Source: Spirochaetia bacterium (GTDB lineage Bacteria; Spirochaetota; Spirochaetia; CADAEX01). Taken from it: a stretch of 33,421 nucleotides of DNA. Within the stretch, counting starts at the first letter, position 1. Every line of letters begins with the position of its first letter. Position numbers and translations under genes: made by a program. The notes beneath the pieces are model-generated. The model was not told the DNA's origin. It made no database searches and worked only from the letters and a program-made list of their open reading frames with translations. Positions 12,620 to 19,506 of this stretch are shown one piece after another. Location of the stretch: positions 1 to 33,421 of the forward strand of contig JAFZIU010000120.1 of NCBI GenBank assembly GCA_017554185.1. Reading direction: 5' to 3'.

Positions 12620-13216
12620 TCATACCCATGCCGGCATGCCCACAGCCTGTTTCATAGCCTTGAGGTAGTTGATGTTAGGACAGCCCTCGACTCCAAGCTC
12701 CTTGACAACCTTCATGACCAGAGCCGGATCGATATGCTCAACACATATTGTCCTGTTCGGAATTCCGTTGAACTTGGTCTCGGCAATCTCTACAGTTGCT
12801 TCATCTATAGTATAGATTGAGCGCTCCTTGTAGACATCTACAATAACCAGGTCGCTGCACTTTGACACCAACTCGTCCAGATACTGCTCATAGGTATACT
12901 CTTCCCTCTCAAACTTAGGTACAGCCACCTTGAAGAAGTTCTTGAACAGGTTCTCGATGTCTCCCTTTTTCAGCGGGAAGGTAAGCTTCATTGTAGGATA
13001 CCACTGCTCAAGCTTGTCTGCATTGATCTGCCTGAGGGACTTGATATCCATAAGATCATCCCTTATCTTGCAGTTCTCGTTGCTGTTCTTAGAAAGGATG
13101 TATTTCTCTGAACTCTTCTTGAAAGTTCCCAGCTCATGTGCCTTGATACGGTTCTCACCTTCTCCGAAAGCACTTCCAAAAGTACGCCATTCCCAGCGCG
13201 GAATAATTTCACCCAT
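12620..13216 (-). CDS. CYTH-like (triphosphate-tunnel) domain protein
   Basis: A 198-residue soluble protein. Alternating charged strands such as RWEWRTFG at the start, NCKIRDDLMDIKSL, PTMKLTFPL, VDVYKERSIYT and EATVEIAETKFNG resemble the triphosphate-tunnel fold of CYTH enzymes, and a C-terminal helix bundle follows. The strict ExExK start motif is not clear, so the assignment is tentative. Location directly upstream of a Ppx/GppA gene supports a role in polyphosphate or triphosphate metabolism. A good promoter lies at 13260-13288 and GGAGG sits 7 bp before the ATG. It heads an apparent five-gene unit that ends with tctA. Confidence 0.55.
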   Translation of the reverse strand: MGEIIPRWEWRTFGSAFGEGENRIKAHELGTFKKSSEKYILSKNSNENCKIRDDLMDIKSLRQINADKLEQWYPTMKLTFPLKKGDIENLFKNFFKVAVPKFEREEYTYEQYLDELVSKCSDLVIVDVYKERSIYTIDEATVEIAETKFNGIPNRTICVEHIDPALVMKVVKELGVEGCPNINYLKAMKQAVGMPAWV

Positions 13217-13259
13217 ATATATACCTCCAAATTACATTTTCAGGATTATATCCTTATAT

Positions 13260-13288
13260 ATTTTATATCATGTATTTTCTGCCGTCAA
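13260..13288 (-). promoter_or_regulatory. Promoter of the CYTH-ppx-tctCBA unit
   Basis: Minus strand TTGACG (13283-13288), 17-bp spacer, TAAAAT (13260-13265). It is the only clear promoter found upstream of this gene run. Confidence 0.72.
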
Positions 13289-13315
13289 ACACTTTTTTAC
13301 CCCCTTAAAAGCGTG

Positions 13316-13343
13316 TTGAATTATTTCAGAAATAGTTTAAAAT
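13316..13343 (+). promoter_or_regulatory. Promoter of the hypothetical gene at 13362
   Basis: TTGAAT (13316-13321), 16-bp spacer, TAAAAT (13338-13343), with AGAGG as ribosome site 6 bp before the ATG. It diverges from the promoter at 13260-13288. Confidence 0.6.
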
Positions 13344-13361
13344 AAGGGCCAGAGGCAATTT

Positions 13362-13871
13362 ATGCAGATTTTTGTAAACGGTGTGGAAGTGGCGTTCACA
13401 CGGCATGATGAGACATATATCAGCGAGGTGCTGGTGGGGTTCAAGAGCTGGCTGGAGAAGAACGGATTCTACCTTGAGTCGGTGGCTGTGGACCATGTGG
13501 TGTATCACGCCGGGAACATAACAGAGCTGGCCGAGAAGAAGATTGATGATGTCCAGAAGATAGAGGTTACTGCCCTTTCCAAGCTGGAGATTGAGTTTAT
13601 CCAGTATTCGCTGGTGCGGAACTACTTCCAGGCCCTGATCAAGGCTATTGATGACAAGAACCAAGATGCCCTTGCAAACCTGGCTGCCCAGTACGACGAG
13701 ATTCAGAAGACACTTTCCCTGAATGTGAAGTTTGCCCAGGGGGATGAGAACAAGCTGGAACTGATGCTCAAGAACCCTTCTGACGGCGATAATCCCGAGG
13801 CCATAAAGAATGCGGCTTCTTCCATAGTAAAGCTGTGCGAGAGCGGCCTGGAAGAGCTGAAAAAGTGTTAA
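13362..13871 (+). CDS. Conserved hypothetical protein
   Basis: I do not recognise this 169-residue protein. It is soluble, acidic and mostly helical. An N-terminal beta-rich segment (MQIFVNGVEVAFT, ESVAVDHVVYHAGN), loosely like a ubiquitin-type or ThiS-type fold, is followed by ITELAEKKIDDVQKIEVTAL and a long helical region rich in Lys and Glu. No signal peptide, membrane segment or catalytic motif is seen. Codon use is like its housekeeping neighbours and it has a promoter and ribosome site, so it is very likely a real gene. It diverges from the CYTH-ppx-tct unit. Confidence 0.78.
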   Translation: MQIFVNGVEVAFTRHDETYISEVLVGFKSWLEKNGFYLESVAVDHVVYHAGNITELAEKKIDDVQKIEVTALSKLEIEFIQYSLVRNYFQALIKAIDDKNQDALANLAAQYDEIQKTLSLNVKFAQGDENKLELMLKNPSDGDNPEAIKNAASSIVKLCESGLEELKKC

Positions 13872-13901
13872 TTGACTGAATGTATTCTATACAATTATAA
13901 T
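13872..13901 (+). promoter_or_regulatory. Promoter of the ankyrin gene with -10 box 6 bp before the ATG
   Basis: TTGACT (13872-13877), 18-bp spacer, TATAAT (13896-13901), then TAAAGT and ATG at 13908. The predicted start of transcription falls on the start codon and there is no ribosome site, so the mRNA is probably leaderless. The -35 box begins at the stop codon of the preceding gene. Confidence 0.75.
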
Positions 13902-13907
13902 TAAAGT

Positions 13908-15104
13908 ATGAAAAATAGATTCCTGTTCTGTTTAAGCTTAATTGCCATATTTATGTTTATTGCTGTCTCTGCCATTGCAGATGACAATCCGAAAGAGATG
14001 TACAACGCCATTACAGCTGGTGATGCTGCTAAAGTAAAGACTATGCTCGACAGCGGCTTTGACCCGAATTCATTCATGCCTGACGGACAGCCAGCACTGA
14101 TGGCTGCCGCAAATGCCGGAAATGCAGAAATAGTTTCACTTTTTATCAAGGCTGGAGCTGATGTATCCATTGGCGCAAACGACATTCTTGGGGGCAATGC
14201 CCTGACAGGCGCAGTATGGAGCACCGGTGACACCCATGACCCGGCAAACACCATAAAGATAATCCAGACGCTGTTGGATGCCGGCATAGATATCAATTCT
14301 GGCGAAGTACGGGATGAATCAAGCGATTTCAATGCTGGCGGCAGCAATTGGCAAGCCTATGTCAATCCTGTCTGGTATGTGACAGGCAGCAGCAACTGCA
14401 GTGCCGATGTGCTTGAGTTCATGCTGAACAAGGGCTGCACCCCTTCCCGGGCCTTTGCTGTAAGCGAAGCAAATGGTGAAAAGAAGGATTTTGGAGTGGA
14501 CGACCTGATTGATGCTGTAAAAAAATCAAAGACAAATAAAGCTGATAGAAAAGAGTACAACAGGATTGTCAAACTCCTAAAGGATGCAAAGGACAAGCAG
14601 AAACCTGCAGCTCCAGCTGTAGAAAAAGCACCAGAACCTGCAGCTCCGGCCCAGCCGCAGAAACCAGAGTCAGAAGTTACAGCCCCTGCAGCACAGCAGC
14701 CAAAGCAACCGCCAGTAAAACAGACAAAGAAAACAGTAGATAAGCCAAAACAACAGAAACAGCCAAAAGAGCTAAAAACAGAGCCTGTAAAGCAGACTTC
14801 GGCAATACTTACTCCAGATGAAGCCACAGAACTGCTGCGTAAATCTGTGACTGACAAGAATAAAGAAAACTTCTACCGTTCACTGACTATGGGCGCTGAT
14901 ATAAATTCTGTAGACAAAGATAATAAAACACCACTGCTTTTGGCAGTAATGTCACAAAGTTATGAGATGGTGGAAGTCCTTATTTACAAAGGTGCAGACT
15001 TGAATGTCAGGTCAAAGGGTGGCAATACACCTCTGTCCATGGCCAAGGACCTTGGAGCAACAGATATAGAAAAGGCCCTGCTTAACGCAGGTGCTAAAGA
15101 ATAA
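13908..15104 (+). CDS. Exported ankyrin-repeat protein with Pro/Ala/Lys/Gln-rich linker
   Basis: A 398-residue protein. Residues 1-24 are a signal peptide (KNRFLFCLSLIAIFMFIAV, cleavage near SAIA-DD), so it acts in the periplasm or outside. Ankyrin repeats follow: NAITAGDAAKVKTMLDSGFD, LMAAANAGNAEIVSLFIKAG and a less regular third and fourth. A flexible region at about residues 224-298, rich in Pro, Ala, Lys and Gln, separates these from two further repeats (NFYRSLTMGADINSVDKDNK, PLSMAKDLGATDIEKALLNA). The linker resembles periplasm-spanning segments. The partner is unknown. It ends at a bidirectional terminator shared with tRNA-Ala. Confidence 0.9.
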   Translation: MKNRFLFCLSLIAIFMFIAVSAIADDNPKEMYNAITAGDAAKVKTMLDSGFDPNSFMPDGQPALMAAANAGNAEIVSLFIKAGADVSIGANDILGGNALTGAVWSTGDTHDPANTIKIIQTLLDAGIDINSGEVRDESSDFNAGGSNWQAYVNPVWYVTGSSNCSADVLEFMLNKGCTPSRAFAVSEANGEKKDFGVDDLIDAVKKSKTNKADRKEYNRIVKLLKDAKDKQKPAAPAVEKAPEPAAPAQPQKPESEVTAPAAQQPKQPPVKQTKKTVDKPKQQKQPKELKTEPVKQTSAILTPDEATELLRKSVTDKNKENFYRSLTMGADINSVDKDNKTPLLLAVMSQSYEMVEVLIYKGADLNVRSKGGNTPLSMAKDLGATDIEKALLNAGAKE

Positions 15105-15133
15105 AAAAAGTCACCCACAGTGTGGGTGACTTT
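15102..15133. terminator. Bidirectional terminator of the ankyrin gene and tRNA-Ala
   Basis: Stem AAAGTCACCCAC (15107-15118), 3-nt loop, GTGGGTGACTTT (15122-15133). On the minus strand the stem starts at the tRNA discriminator base and runs directly into a T-tract, so the tRNA has essentially no 3' trailer before the hairpin. Confidence 0.85.
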
Positions 15134-15205
15134 GGAGCATATGGGACTCGAACCCATGACCTTGTGGCTGCCAGCCAAACGCGCTACCAGTTGCGCCAAT
15201 GCCCC
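15133..15205 (-). tRNA. tRNA-Ala (anticodon GGC)
   Basis: A 73-nt cloverleaf on the minus strand. The acceptor stem GGGGCAT/ATGCTCC contains the G3-U70 wobble pair that is the alanine identity element. The D-stem is GCGC/GCGC, the anticodon loop CTGGCAG has anticodon GGC (codons GCC/GCU), and the T-arm is ATGGG-TTCGAGT-CCCAT. One U-C mismatch sits in the anticodon stem (28-42). CCA is not encoded. Confidence 0.93.
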
Positions 15206-15214
15206 TTTTTAATA

Positions 15215-15244
15215 ATTATACTCAGCAATCAACTCCGCCGTCAA
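15215..15244 (-). promoter_or_regulatory. Promoter of tRNA-Ala
   Basis: Minus strand TTGACG (15239-15244), 18-bp spacer, TATAAT (15215-15220), 9 bp before the tRNA. The TGA inside the -35 box is also the stop codon of the small ORF at 15241-15369. Confidence 0.85.
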
Positions 15245-15369
15245 CTGCTGCTGTTTTCCTTTTTTGAGCCCTTCTTCTGAGCCACATGCACCGATACAAT
15301 GACCGAAATAAGGGGGCCGATGGCACATATGACAAAAAGAAAGATGCCGAAACCGATTGCTAATTTCAT
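15241..15369 (-). CDS. Small single-span membrane protein (42 residues) coupled to proC
   Basis: A 42-codon ORF reading MKLAIGFGIFLFVICAIG, then PLISVIVSVHVAQKKGSK and a short polar tail. It has one long hydrophobic helix (about residues 3-29) and a basic C-terminus, typical of small membrane proteins. The start ATG shares its A with the last base of the proC stop codon (TGATG), an arrangement typical of translational reinitiation. The following 36 bp hold the tRNA-Ala promoter. No family is recognised. It is short enough to be missed by gene finders, but the overlap and coherent helix make it plausible. Confidence 0.55.
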   Translation of the reverse strand: MKLAIGFGIFLFVICAIGPLISVIVSVHVAQKKGSKKENSSS

Positions 15370-16160
15370 CAAAGGCCCTTTGTCTTATCGTAAGCTGCAA
15401 TAACAGCCTCGGATACTATACCACGGAAGCCGCCCCGCTCCAGAGCCAGCACCCCCTCTATGGTGGTGCCGCCGGGACTGCACACTGCGTCCTTGAGCTC
15501 ACCGGGGTGTCTGCCAGTCTCGATCACCATCTTGGCGGCACCAAGCAGTGTCTGGGCTGCCAGAAGCTGTGCCTGGGCTCTCGGGAGTCCGCAGTCCACC
15601 CCGCCGTCGGCCAGGGCTTCGATGAACATGAAGGCATAGGCGGGGCCGCAGCCAGACACTGCGCTGCCGGCATCCATAAGCTTCTCGTCCACAGCGGCCA
15701 GCTTGCCGGCGTGGCCCATGGCGCAGAGGAAAGCCTCTATATCGTTTTCAGAGGCCTTGTGGCTGCAGTAGAGTATCATACCCTCGCCCACCGAGGCCGG
15801 AATATTAGGCATTATACGGATAATTGGCCAGTCGCCGGCCATCTTTACAAGCCGTTCTATGGAGATGCCGGCAGCCATAGAGACAAGTACAAAGTGATCC
15901 TTGCGGGCGGCAAGGGTTTTCTTGATCTCGGCCAGCATGTCGGCCATAACCTGCGGTTTAACACCCAGGAAGATGCAGGTACACTTGGAAGCGATATCCT
16001 GTATCTTCTTTGCTTGAGCCCCGGTCTCTTTTGCCAAGGCATCCCGTTTATCAGAATCCTTGTCGGTGATCCATATATTCTTGGGTGAAACAGACTTTGC
16101 TGCTGCTCTGATAAGGGCACCGCCCATGTTTCCGCAACCGATGAATCCGTACTTTTCCAT
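15369..16160 (-). CDS. proC: Pyrroline-5-carboxylate reductase
   Basis: The final enzyme of proline synthesis, reducing pyrroline-5-carboxylate with NAD(P)H in the cytoplasm. This 263-residue protein has the N-terminal Rossmann motif YGFIGCGNMGGALI, then IFLGVKPQVMADML, RIMPNIPASVGEG and the C-terminal dimer domain with VSGCGPAYAFMFIEALADGG (one block per phrase). The CSPGGTTIEGVLALE block is the substrate site. It is the third gene of proB-proA-proC, 8 bp after proA. Confidence 0.96.
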   Translation of the reverse strand: MEKYGFIGCGNMGGALIRAAAKSVSPKNIWITDKDSDKRDALAKETGAQAKKIQDIASKCTCIFLGVKPQVMADMLAEIKKTLAARKDHFVLVSMAAGISIERLVKMAGDWPIIRIMPNIPASVGEGMILYCSHKASENDIEAFLCAMGHAGKLAAVDEKLMDAGSAVSGCGPAYAFMFIEALADGGVDCGLPRAQAQLLAAQTLLGAAKMVIETGRHPGELKDAVCSPGGTTIEGVLALERGGFRGIVSEAVIAAYDKTKGL

Positions 16161-16168
16161 AGTCTCTC

Positions 16169-17428
16169 CTATTTTCTCACCTGGCCGTTGCCAGTGATGA
16201 CATACTTATAGCTTGTAAGCTCCTCAAGCCCCATAGGGCCCCTTGCATGAAGACGCTGGGTCGATATTCCCATCTCGCATCCTAATCCGAACATACCACC
16301 GTCGGTGAACCGGGTGGAAGCATTTACATAGACCGCAGCGCTGTCCACATGGGATGTGAAGTAGTCTGCATTCTCCTTATTATCTGTAACAATTGCCTCG
16401 CTGTGGTGTGTGGAATGCTGTGCAATGTGCTCTGCTGCCTCCTGCACATTCTCAACCACCTTGACTGCCAGGATATAGTCCAGGAACTCTGTATCAAAGT
16501 CTTTTTCGGTGGCTGCAGTCCCAGAAATAATGGCAAGGGCTTCTGGGCAGAGACGCAGTTCCACAGGCTTTTTACCAGCTGCAATGCGGTCATCCACCAG
16601 CACCTTCTTAAGCTTTGGCAGGAACTCACCAGCAATAGCGCGGGCCACAAGACAGGTCTCCTCCGCATTGCAGACCGAGGGGCGCTGGGTCTTGGCATTC
16701 TCTATTATGCGCAGCGCCTTATCCTGGTCGGCAAACTTATCTACATAGACAGTACAGATACCTGTGCCAGTCTCGATGCATGGCACTGTGGCATTCTCCA
16801 CACAGCTTTTTATAAGCCCCGCACCGCCCCTCGGGATAAGAAGGTCCACATATCCGTTTGCCTTCATAAGCTCGGCAGCGCCGGCCCGTGTGGTGTCGTC
16901 CAGTATCTGTATGATGCCGCTCTTAAAGCCAGCCTTCTCAAGACCGCTCTTCATAGCTTTCACAACAGCATGGGATGAGCGGTATGCCTCTTTGCCTCCA
17001 CGCAGGATGCACACATTGCCGCTTTTTATGCAAAGGGCTGCGGCATCGGATGTGACATTGGGCCGGCTCTCGTAGATAATGGCAATCACTCCGATCGGAA
17101 CAGAAATCTTCTTAAGCAGAAGGCCGTCTGCAGTAGTCCGCTCTGTAAGGATGCGCCCCACCGGGTCTGGAAGTTCAATCACATCCCGGATTCCCTGGGC
17201 CATCCCCTCTATCCTCTCCTTGGAGAGCATAAGGCGGTCAAGCATCACATCGCTTACAGTTCCCCTTACTGCCTCTATATCCTGTGCATTGGCCTCGAGA
17301 ATAGAACTGCAATCCTCTTCCATAGCAGAAGCCATGGCAGAAAGAGCCCTGTTCTTCTCGGACTCTGACAGAGTGGCCAGATAGGATTTAGCCTCCTTTG
17401 CTGCAACAAGTATTTCCTGTGTGGTCAT
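16169..17428 (-). CDS. proA: Gamma-glutamyl phosphate reductase
   Basis: The second enzyme of proline synthesis, converting gamma-glutamyl phosphate to glutamate semialdehyde. The 419-residue aldehyde-dehydrogenase-fold protein shows [40 protein letters not shown], the catalytic cysteine in [13 protein letters not shown], and the end block [20 protein letters not shown]. The length is normal. The ATG overlaps the proB stop by 4 bp (ATGA), giving stoichiometric synthesis with the kinase that hands it an unstable intermediate. Confidence 0.97.
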   Translation of the reverse strand: MTTQEILVAAKEAKSYLATLSESEKNRALSAMASAMEEDCSSILEANAQDIEAVRGTVSDVMLDRLMLSKERIEGMAQGIRDVIELPDPVGRILTERTTADGLLLKKISVPIGVIAIIYESRPNVTSDAAALCIKSGNVCILRGGKEAYRSSHAVVKAMKSGLEKAGFKSGIIQILDDTTRAGAAELMKANGYVDLLIPRGGAGLIKSCVENATVPCIETGTGICTVYVDKFADQDKALRIIENAKTQRPSVCNAEETCLVARAIAGEFLPKLKKVLVDDRIAAGKKPVELRLCPEALAIISGTAATEKDFDTEFLDYILAVKVVENVQEAAEHIAQHSTHHSEAIVTDNKENADYFTSHVDSAAVYVNASTRFTDGGMFGLGCEMGISTQRLHARGPMGLEELTSYKYVITGNGQVRK

Positions 17429-18201
17429 GCTTTCTTCCTTTTGGCATAGAAACGGGTTCCAGCCGGCTTGCCTTCGGCAATCTTATAGAGCACTGTGGGG
17501 TCGGATCCGTTGGCAATTATCATGTCACAGCCGGCCTCGGTGCAGATTTTGGCTGCCGAAAGCTTGGTCTTCATGCCGCCGGTGCCAAGGGTAGATGAGC
17601 TCTTGCCACCCAGTGCCATGATCTTGTCATCAATCTTATGGACCTCGGGAATAAGCTTTGCCTTCTTATTTGTATTGGGGTTGGCAGTATAAAGCCCGTC
17701 TATATCGGACAGAAGCACCAGAAGGTCTGCCTGTGCACTTGTGGCTACAATTGCAGCCAATGTATCGTTGTCCCCCACCCCGATCTCTTCGGTTGCTATG
17801 GAGTCGTTCTCGTTTATGATAGGGATTACACCCAGCTCCAGAAGCCGGTTCAGTGTATTGGAGAAGTTCTTGTGCCGCTCCTTGTGCTGGATATCTTCGG
17901 CAGTGACCAGAATCTGCCCGACAGTATGCCTGTACTCTGAGAAGAGCTTGTCGTAGGTGTACATAAGCTCGCACTGCCCCACTGCGGCTGCAGCCTGCTT
18001 GGTAGGCATGTCGGAAGGCCGCTCCTTGAGCGACAGCTTTCCAGTTCCCATTCCGATTGAACCGGAAGAAACCATGATAATCTCAATTCCAGAGTTCTTA
18101 AGGTCGCTTATGATCTTGCAGATCTCCTCTGTGTGCCGGATATTTAGCCTTCCGCCAGGATAGGCCAGTGTAGAAGTTCCAATTTTGACTACAATTTTCA
18201 T
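17425..18201 (-). CDS. proB: Glutamate 5-kinase, short form without PUA domain
   Basis: Phosphorylates glutamate to start proline synthesis. The 258-residue protein has the amino-acid-kinase fold: [64 protein letters not shown] and the ATP-site block [14 protein letters not shown]. It lacks the C-terminal PUA domain (about 100 residues) of E. coli ProB, a variant known in several lineages that may change feedback control. The TTGACA promoter is good, but there is no ribosome site; the -10-like TACCAT ends 6 bp before the ATG, so the mRNA may be leaderless. Confidence 0.95.
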   Translation of the reverse strand: MKIVVKIGTSTLAYPGGRLNIRHTEEICKIISDLKNSGIEIIMVSSGSIGMGTGKLSLKERPSDMPTKQAAAAVGQCELMYTYDKLFSEYRHTVGQILVTAEDIQHKERHKNFSNTLNRLLELGVIPIINENDSIATEEIGVGDNDTLAAIVATSAQADLLVLLSDIDGLYTANPNTNKKAKLIPEVHKIDDKIMALGGKSSSTLGTGGMKTKLSAAKICTEAGCDMIIANGSDPTVLYKIAEGKPAGTRFYAKRKKA

Positions 18202-18207
18202 ACTGTA

Positions 18208-18237
18208 ATGGTATCAATAATCCTTACCCTTTGTCAA
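18208..18237 (-). promoter_or_regulatory. Promoter of proB-proA-proC
   Basis: Minus strand TTGACA (18232-18237), 18-bp spacer, extended -10 TGA-TACCAT (hexamer 18208-18213), then TACAGT and the ATG at 18201. The distance predicts transcription starting at the A of the ATG. Confidence 0.6.
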
Positions 18238-18247
18238 ACTTTATAAC

Positions 18248-18276
18248 TTGATATTTACCTATTAATTTAGTATATT
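18248..18276 (+). promoter_or_regulatory. Promoter of nifS-nifU
   Basis: TTGATA (18248-18253), 17-bp spacer, TATATT (18271-18276), with AGGAG as ribosome site before the ATG at 18301. It diverges from the proB promoter. No IscR-like regulator gene is nearby. Confidence 0.75.
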
Positions 18277-18300
18277 TTACTAAGAATTTTAGGAGTTCCC

Positions 18301-19506
18301 ATGGATTACAGAAAAGTCTATATGGATTACAACGCCACCACTCCTATCCACCCCGAAGTAAAAAAGGTGATGATAGAGTCCCTGGATATATTTGGAAACG
18401 GCTCCAGCATGCATGGCTTCGGCCGAGAGGCTGGAATGCTTATTGATAAGGCAAGAAATCAGATTGCCCACCTTATAAATGCTGACCCCAGCGAGATTAT
18501 CTTTACAGCAGGCGGTTCTGAGTCTGACAACACAGTCCTTAAATATGTAGGCTGTCAGAAAAGTTCATGCGTGGCTAAAGAATACTGCGCCCGGTGCGTG
18601 AAGAACGAGATAATCACCACCCCTATCGAGCACCCGGCCATACTTGAGACTGTAAAGTTCCTCAAGGGAAGCGGCATAAACACCAAGTTCCTCAAGGTGG
18701 ACTCCACCGGACTGGTGAACCCCGAGGAATTGTATGACCTGATCACCGACAAGACAGCCCTGGTATCGGTAATGGCTGCCAACAATGAGATTGGCACCCT
18801 GCAGGATATAAAGCGGATTGCCCAGATCTGCCACGAGAAGGGAGTTCTTTTCCACACCGATGCAGTGCAGGCTATCGGAAAGATTCCAATAGATGTAAAG
18901 GCAATGGGAATCGACTACCTGAGCATGTCGGGCCACAAGATCTACGCTCCAAAGGGAATAGGAATCCTGTATGCAAGAAAGGGAGCCCCCTACTGTCCGT
19001 TCGTACACGGAGGGCACCAGGAGGCAGGACGCCGGGCCGGAACCATGAACACAACCGGTATTGTATCCCTGGGCAAAGCAGCAGAACTTGCAGAGCAGGA
19101 ACTGGAAGCTGAATCGGCACGCCTTCTGGCACTTCGGAACAAGCTTAAGGCCGGCATAATAGCATCTATCCCAGATATCAAGATAAATGGCAACCAGGAG
19201 CACACCCTGCCCAACACCCTGAATGTATCATTCACAGGAGCCGAGGGCGAGTCTATCCTTCTTTACATGGACCTTGAGGGAATTGCTGTATCCACAGGAA
19301 GTGCCTGCTCAACAGGCTCCCTGGAACCATCCCATGTGCTTATGGCCACCGGAGTTGATGCAGAGCTTGCCCACGGCTCCATCCGTTTCAGCCTGGGACG
19401 GGAGAACACCGAGGAAGACATCGACTATGTGCTTGAGAAGCTTTCTCCGATAATCGAAAAAATCAGGAAAATGTCCACTGTATATAAGAAAGGAGAGACA
19501 AAATGA
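18301..19506 (+). CDS. nifS: Cysteine desulfurase NifS, with a four-cysteine insertion
   Basis: A PLP enzyme that removes sulfur from cysteine and passes it to the scaffold protein for Fe-S cluster building. The 401-residue class V aminotransferase fold has YMDYNATTPIHPEV, FTAGGSESDNTVLKY, PLP lysine Lys213 in MSGHKIYAPKG and the mobile loop cysteine Cys336 in STGSACSTGS. Between SESDNTVL and the IEHPAIL histidine (His111) there is an insertion with Cys85, Cys90, Cys96 and Cys99 (C-x4-C-x5-C-x2-C), absent from well-known NifS/IscS proteins. It could bind metal or a cluster. The stop overlaps nifU by 4 bp. Confidence 0.95.
   Translation: MDYRKVYMDYNATTPIHPEVKKVMIESLDIFGNGSSMHGFGREAGMLIDKARNQIAHLINADPSEIIFTAGGSESDNTVLKYVGCQKSSCVAKEYCARCVKNEIITTPIEHPAILETVKFLKGSGINTKFLKVDSTGLVNPEELYDLITDKTALVSVMAANNEIGTLQDIKRIAQICHEKGVLFHTDAVQAIGKIPIDVKAMGIDYLSMSGHKIYAPKGIGILYARKGAPYCPFVHGGHQEAGRRAGTMNTTGIVSLGKAAELAEQELEAESARLLALRNKLKAGIIASIPDIKINGNQEHTLPNTLNVSFTGAEGESILLYMDLEGIAVSTGSACSTGSLEPSHVLMATGVDAELAHGSIRFSLGRENTEEDIDYVLEKLSPIIEKIRKMSTVYKKGETK

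Noticed and set aside
11942-12820. Plus-strand 292-codon frame antisense to ppx
   Set aside because: Shadow of the Ppx/GppA and CYTH-like genes; Cys/His/Ser-rich random composition, no start signal, and the minus frame has clear family motifs.
14357-14857. Minus-strand 166-codon frame inside the ankyrin gene
   Set aside because: Gly/Cys/Phe-rich low-complexity product is the reverse translation of the Pro/Ala/Lys linker; the plus frame is coherent.
15209-15400. 63-codon minus-strand frame overlapping the proC end
   Set aside because: It is a different frame from the TGATG-coupled 42-codon ORF, has no ribosome site, overlaps proC by 32 bp and gives no membrane helix or known domain.
16349-16978. 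Plus-strand 209-codon frame antisense to proA
   Set aside because: Shadow of a confidently identified gene; no promoter or ribosome site.
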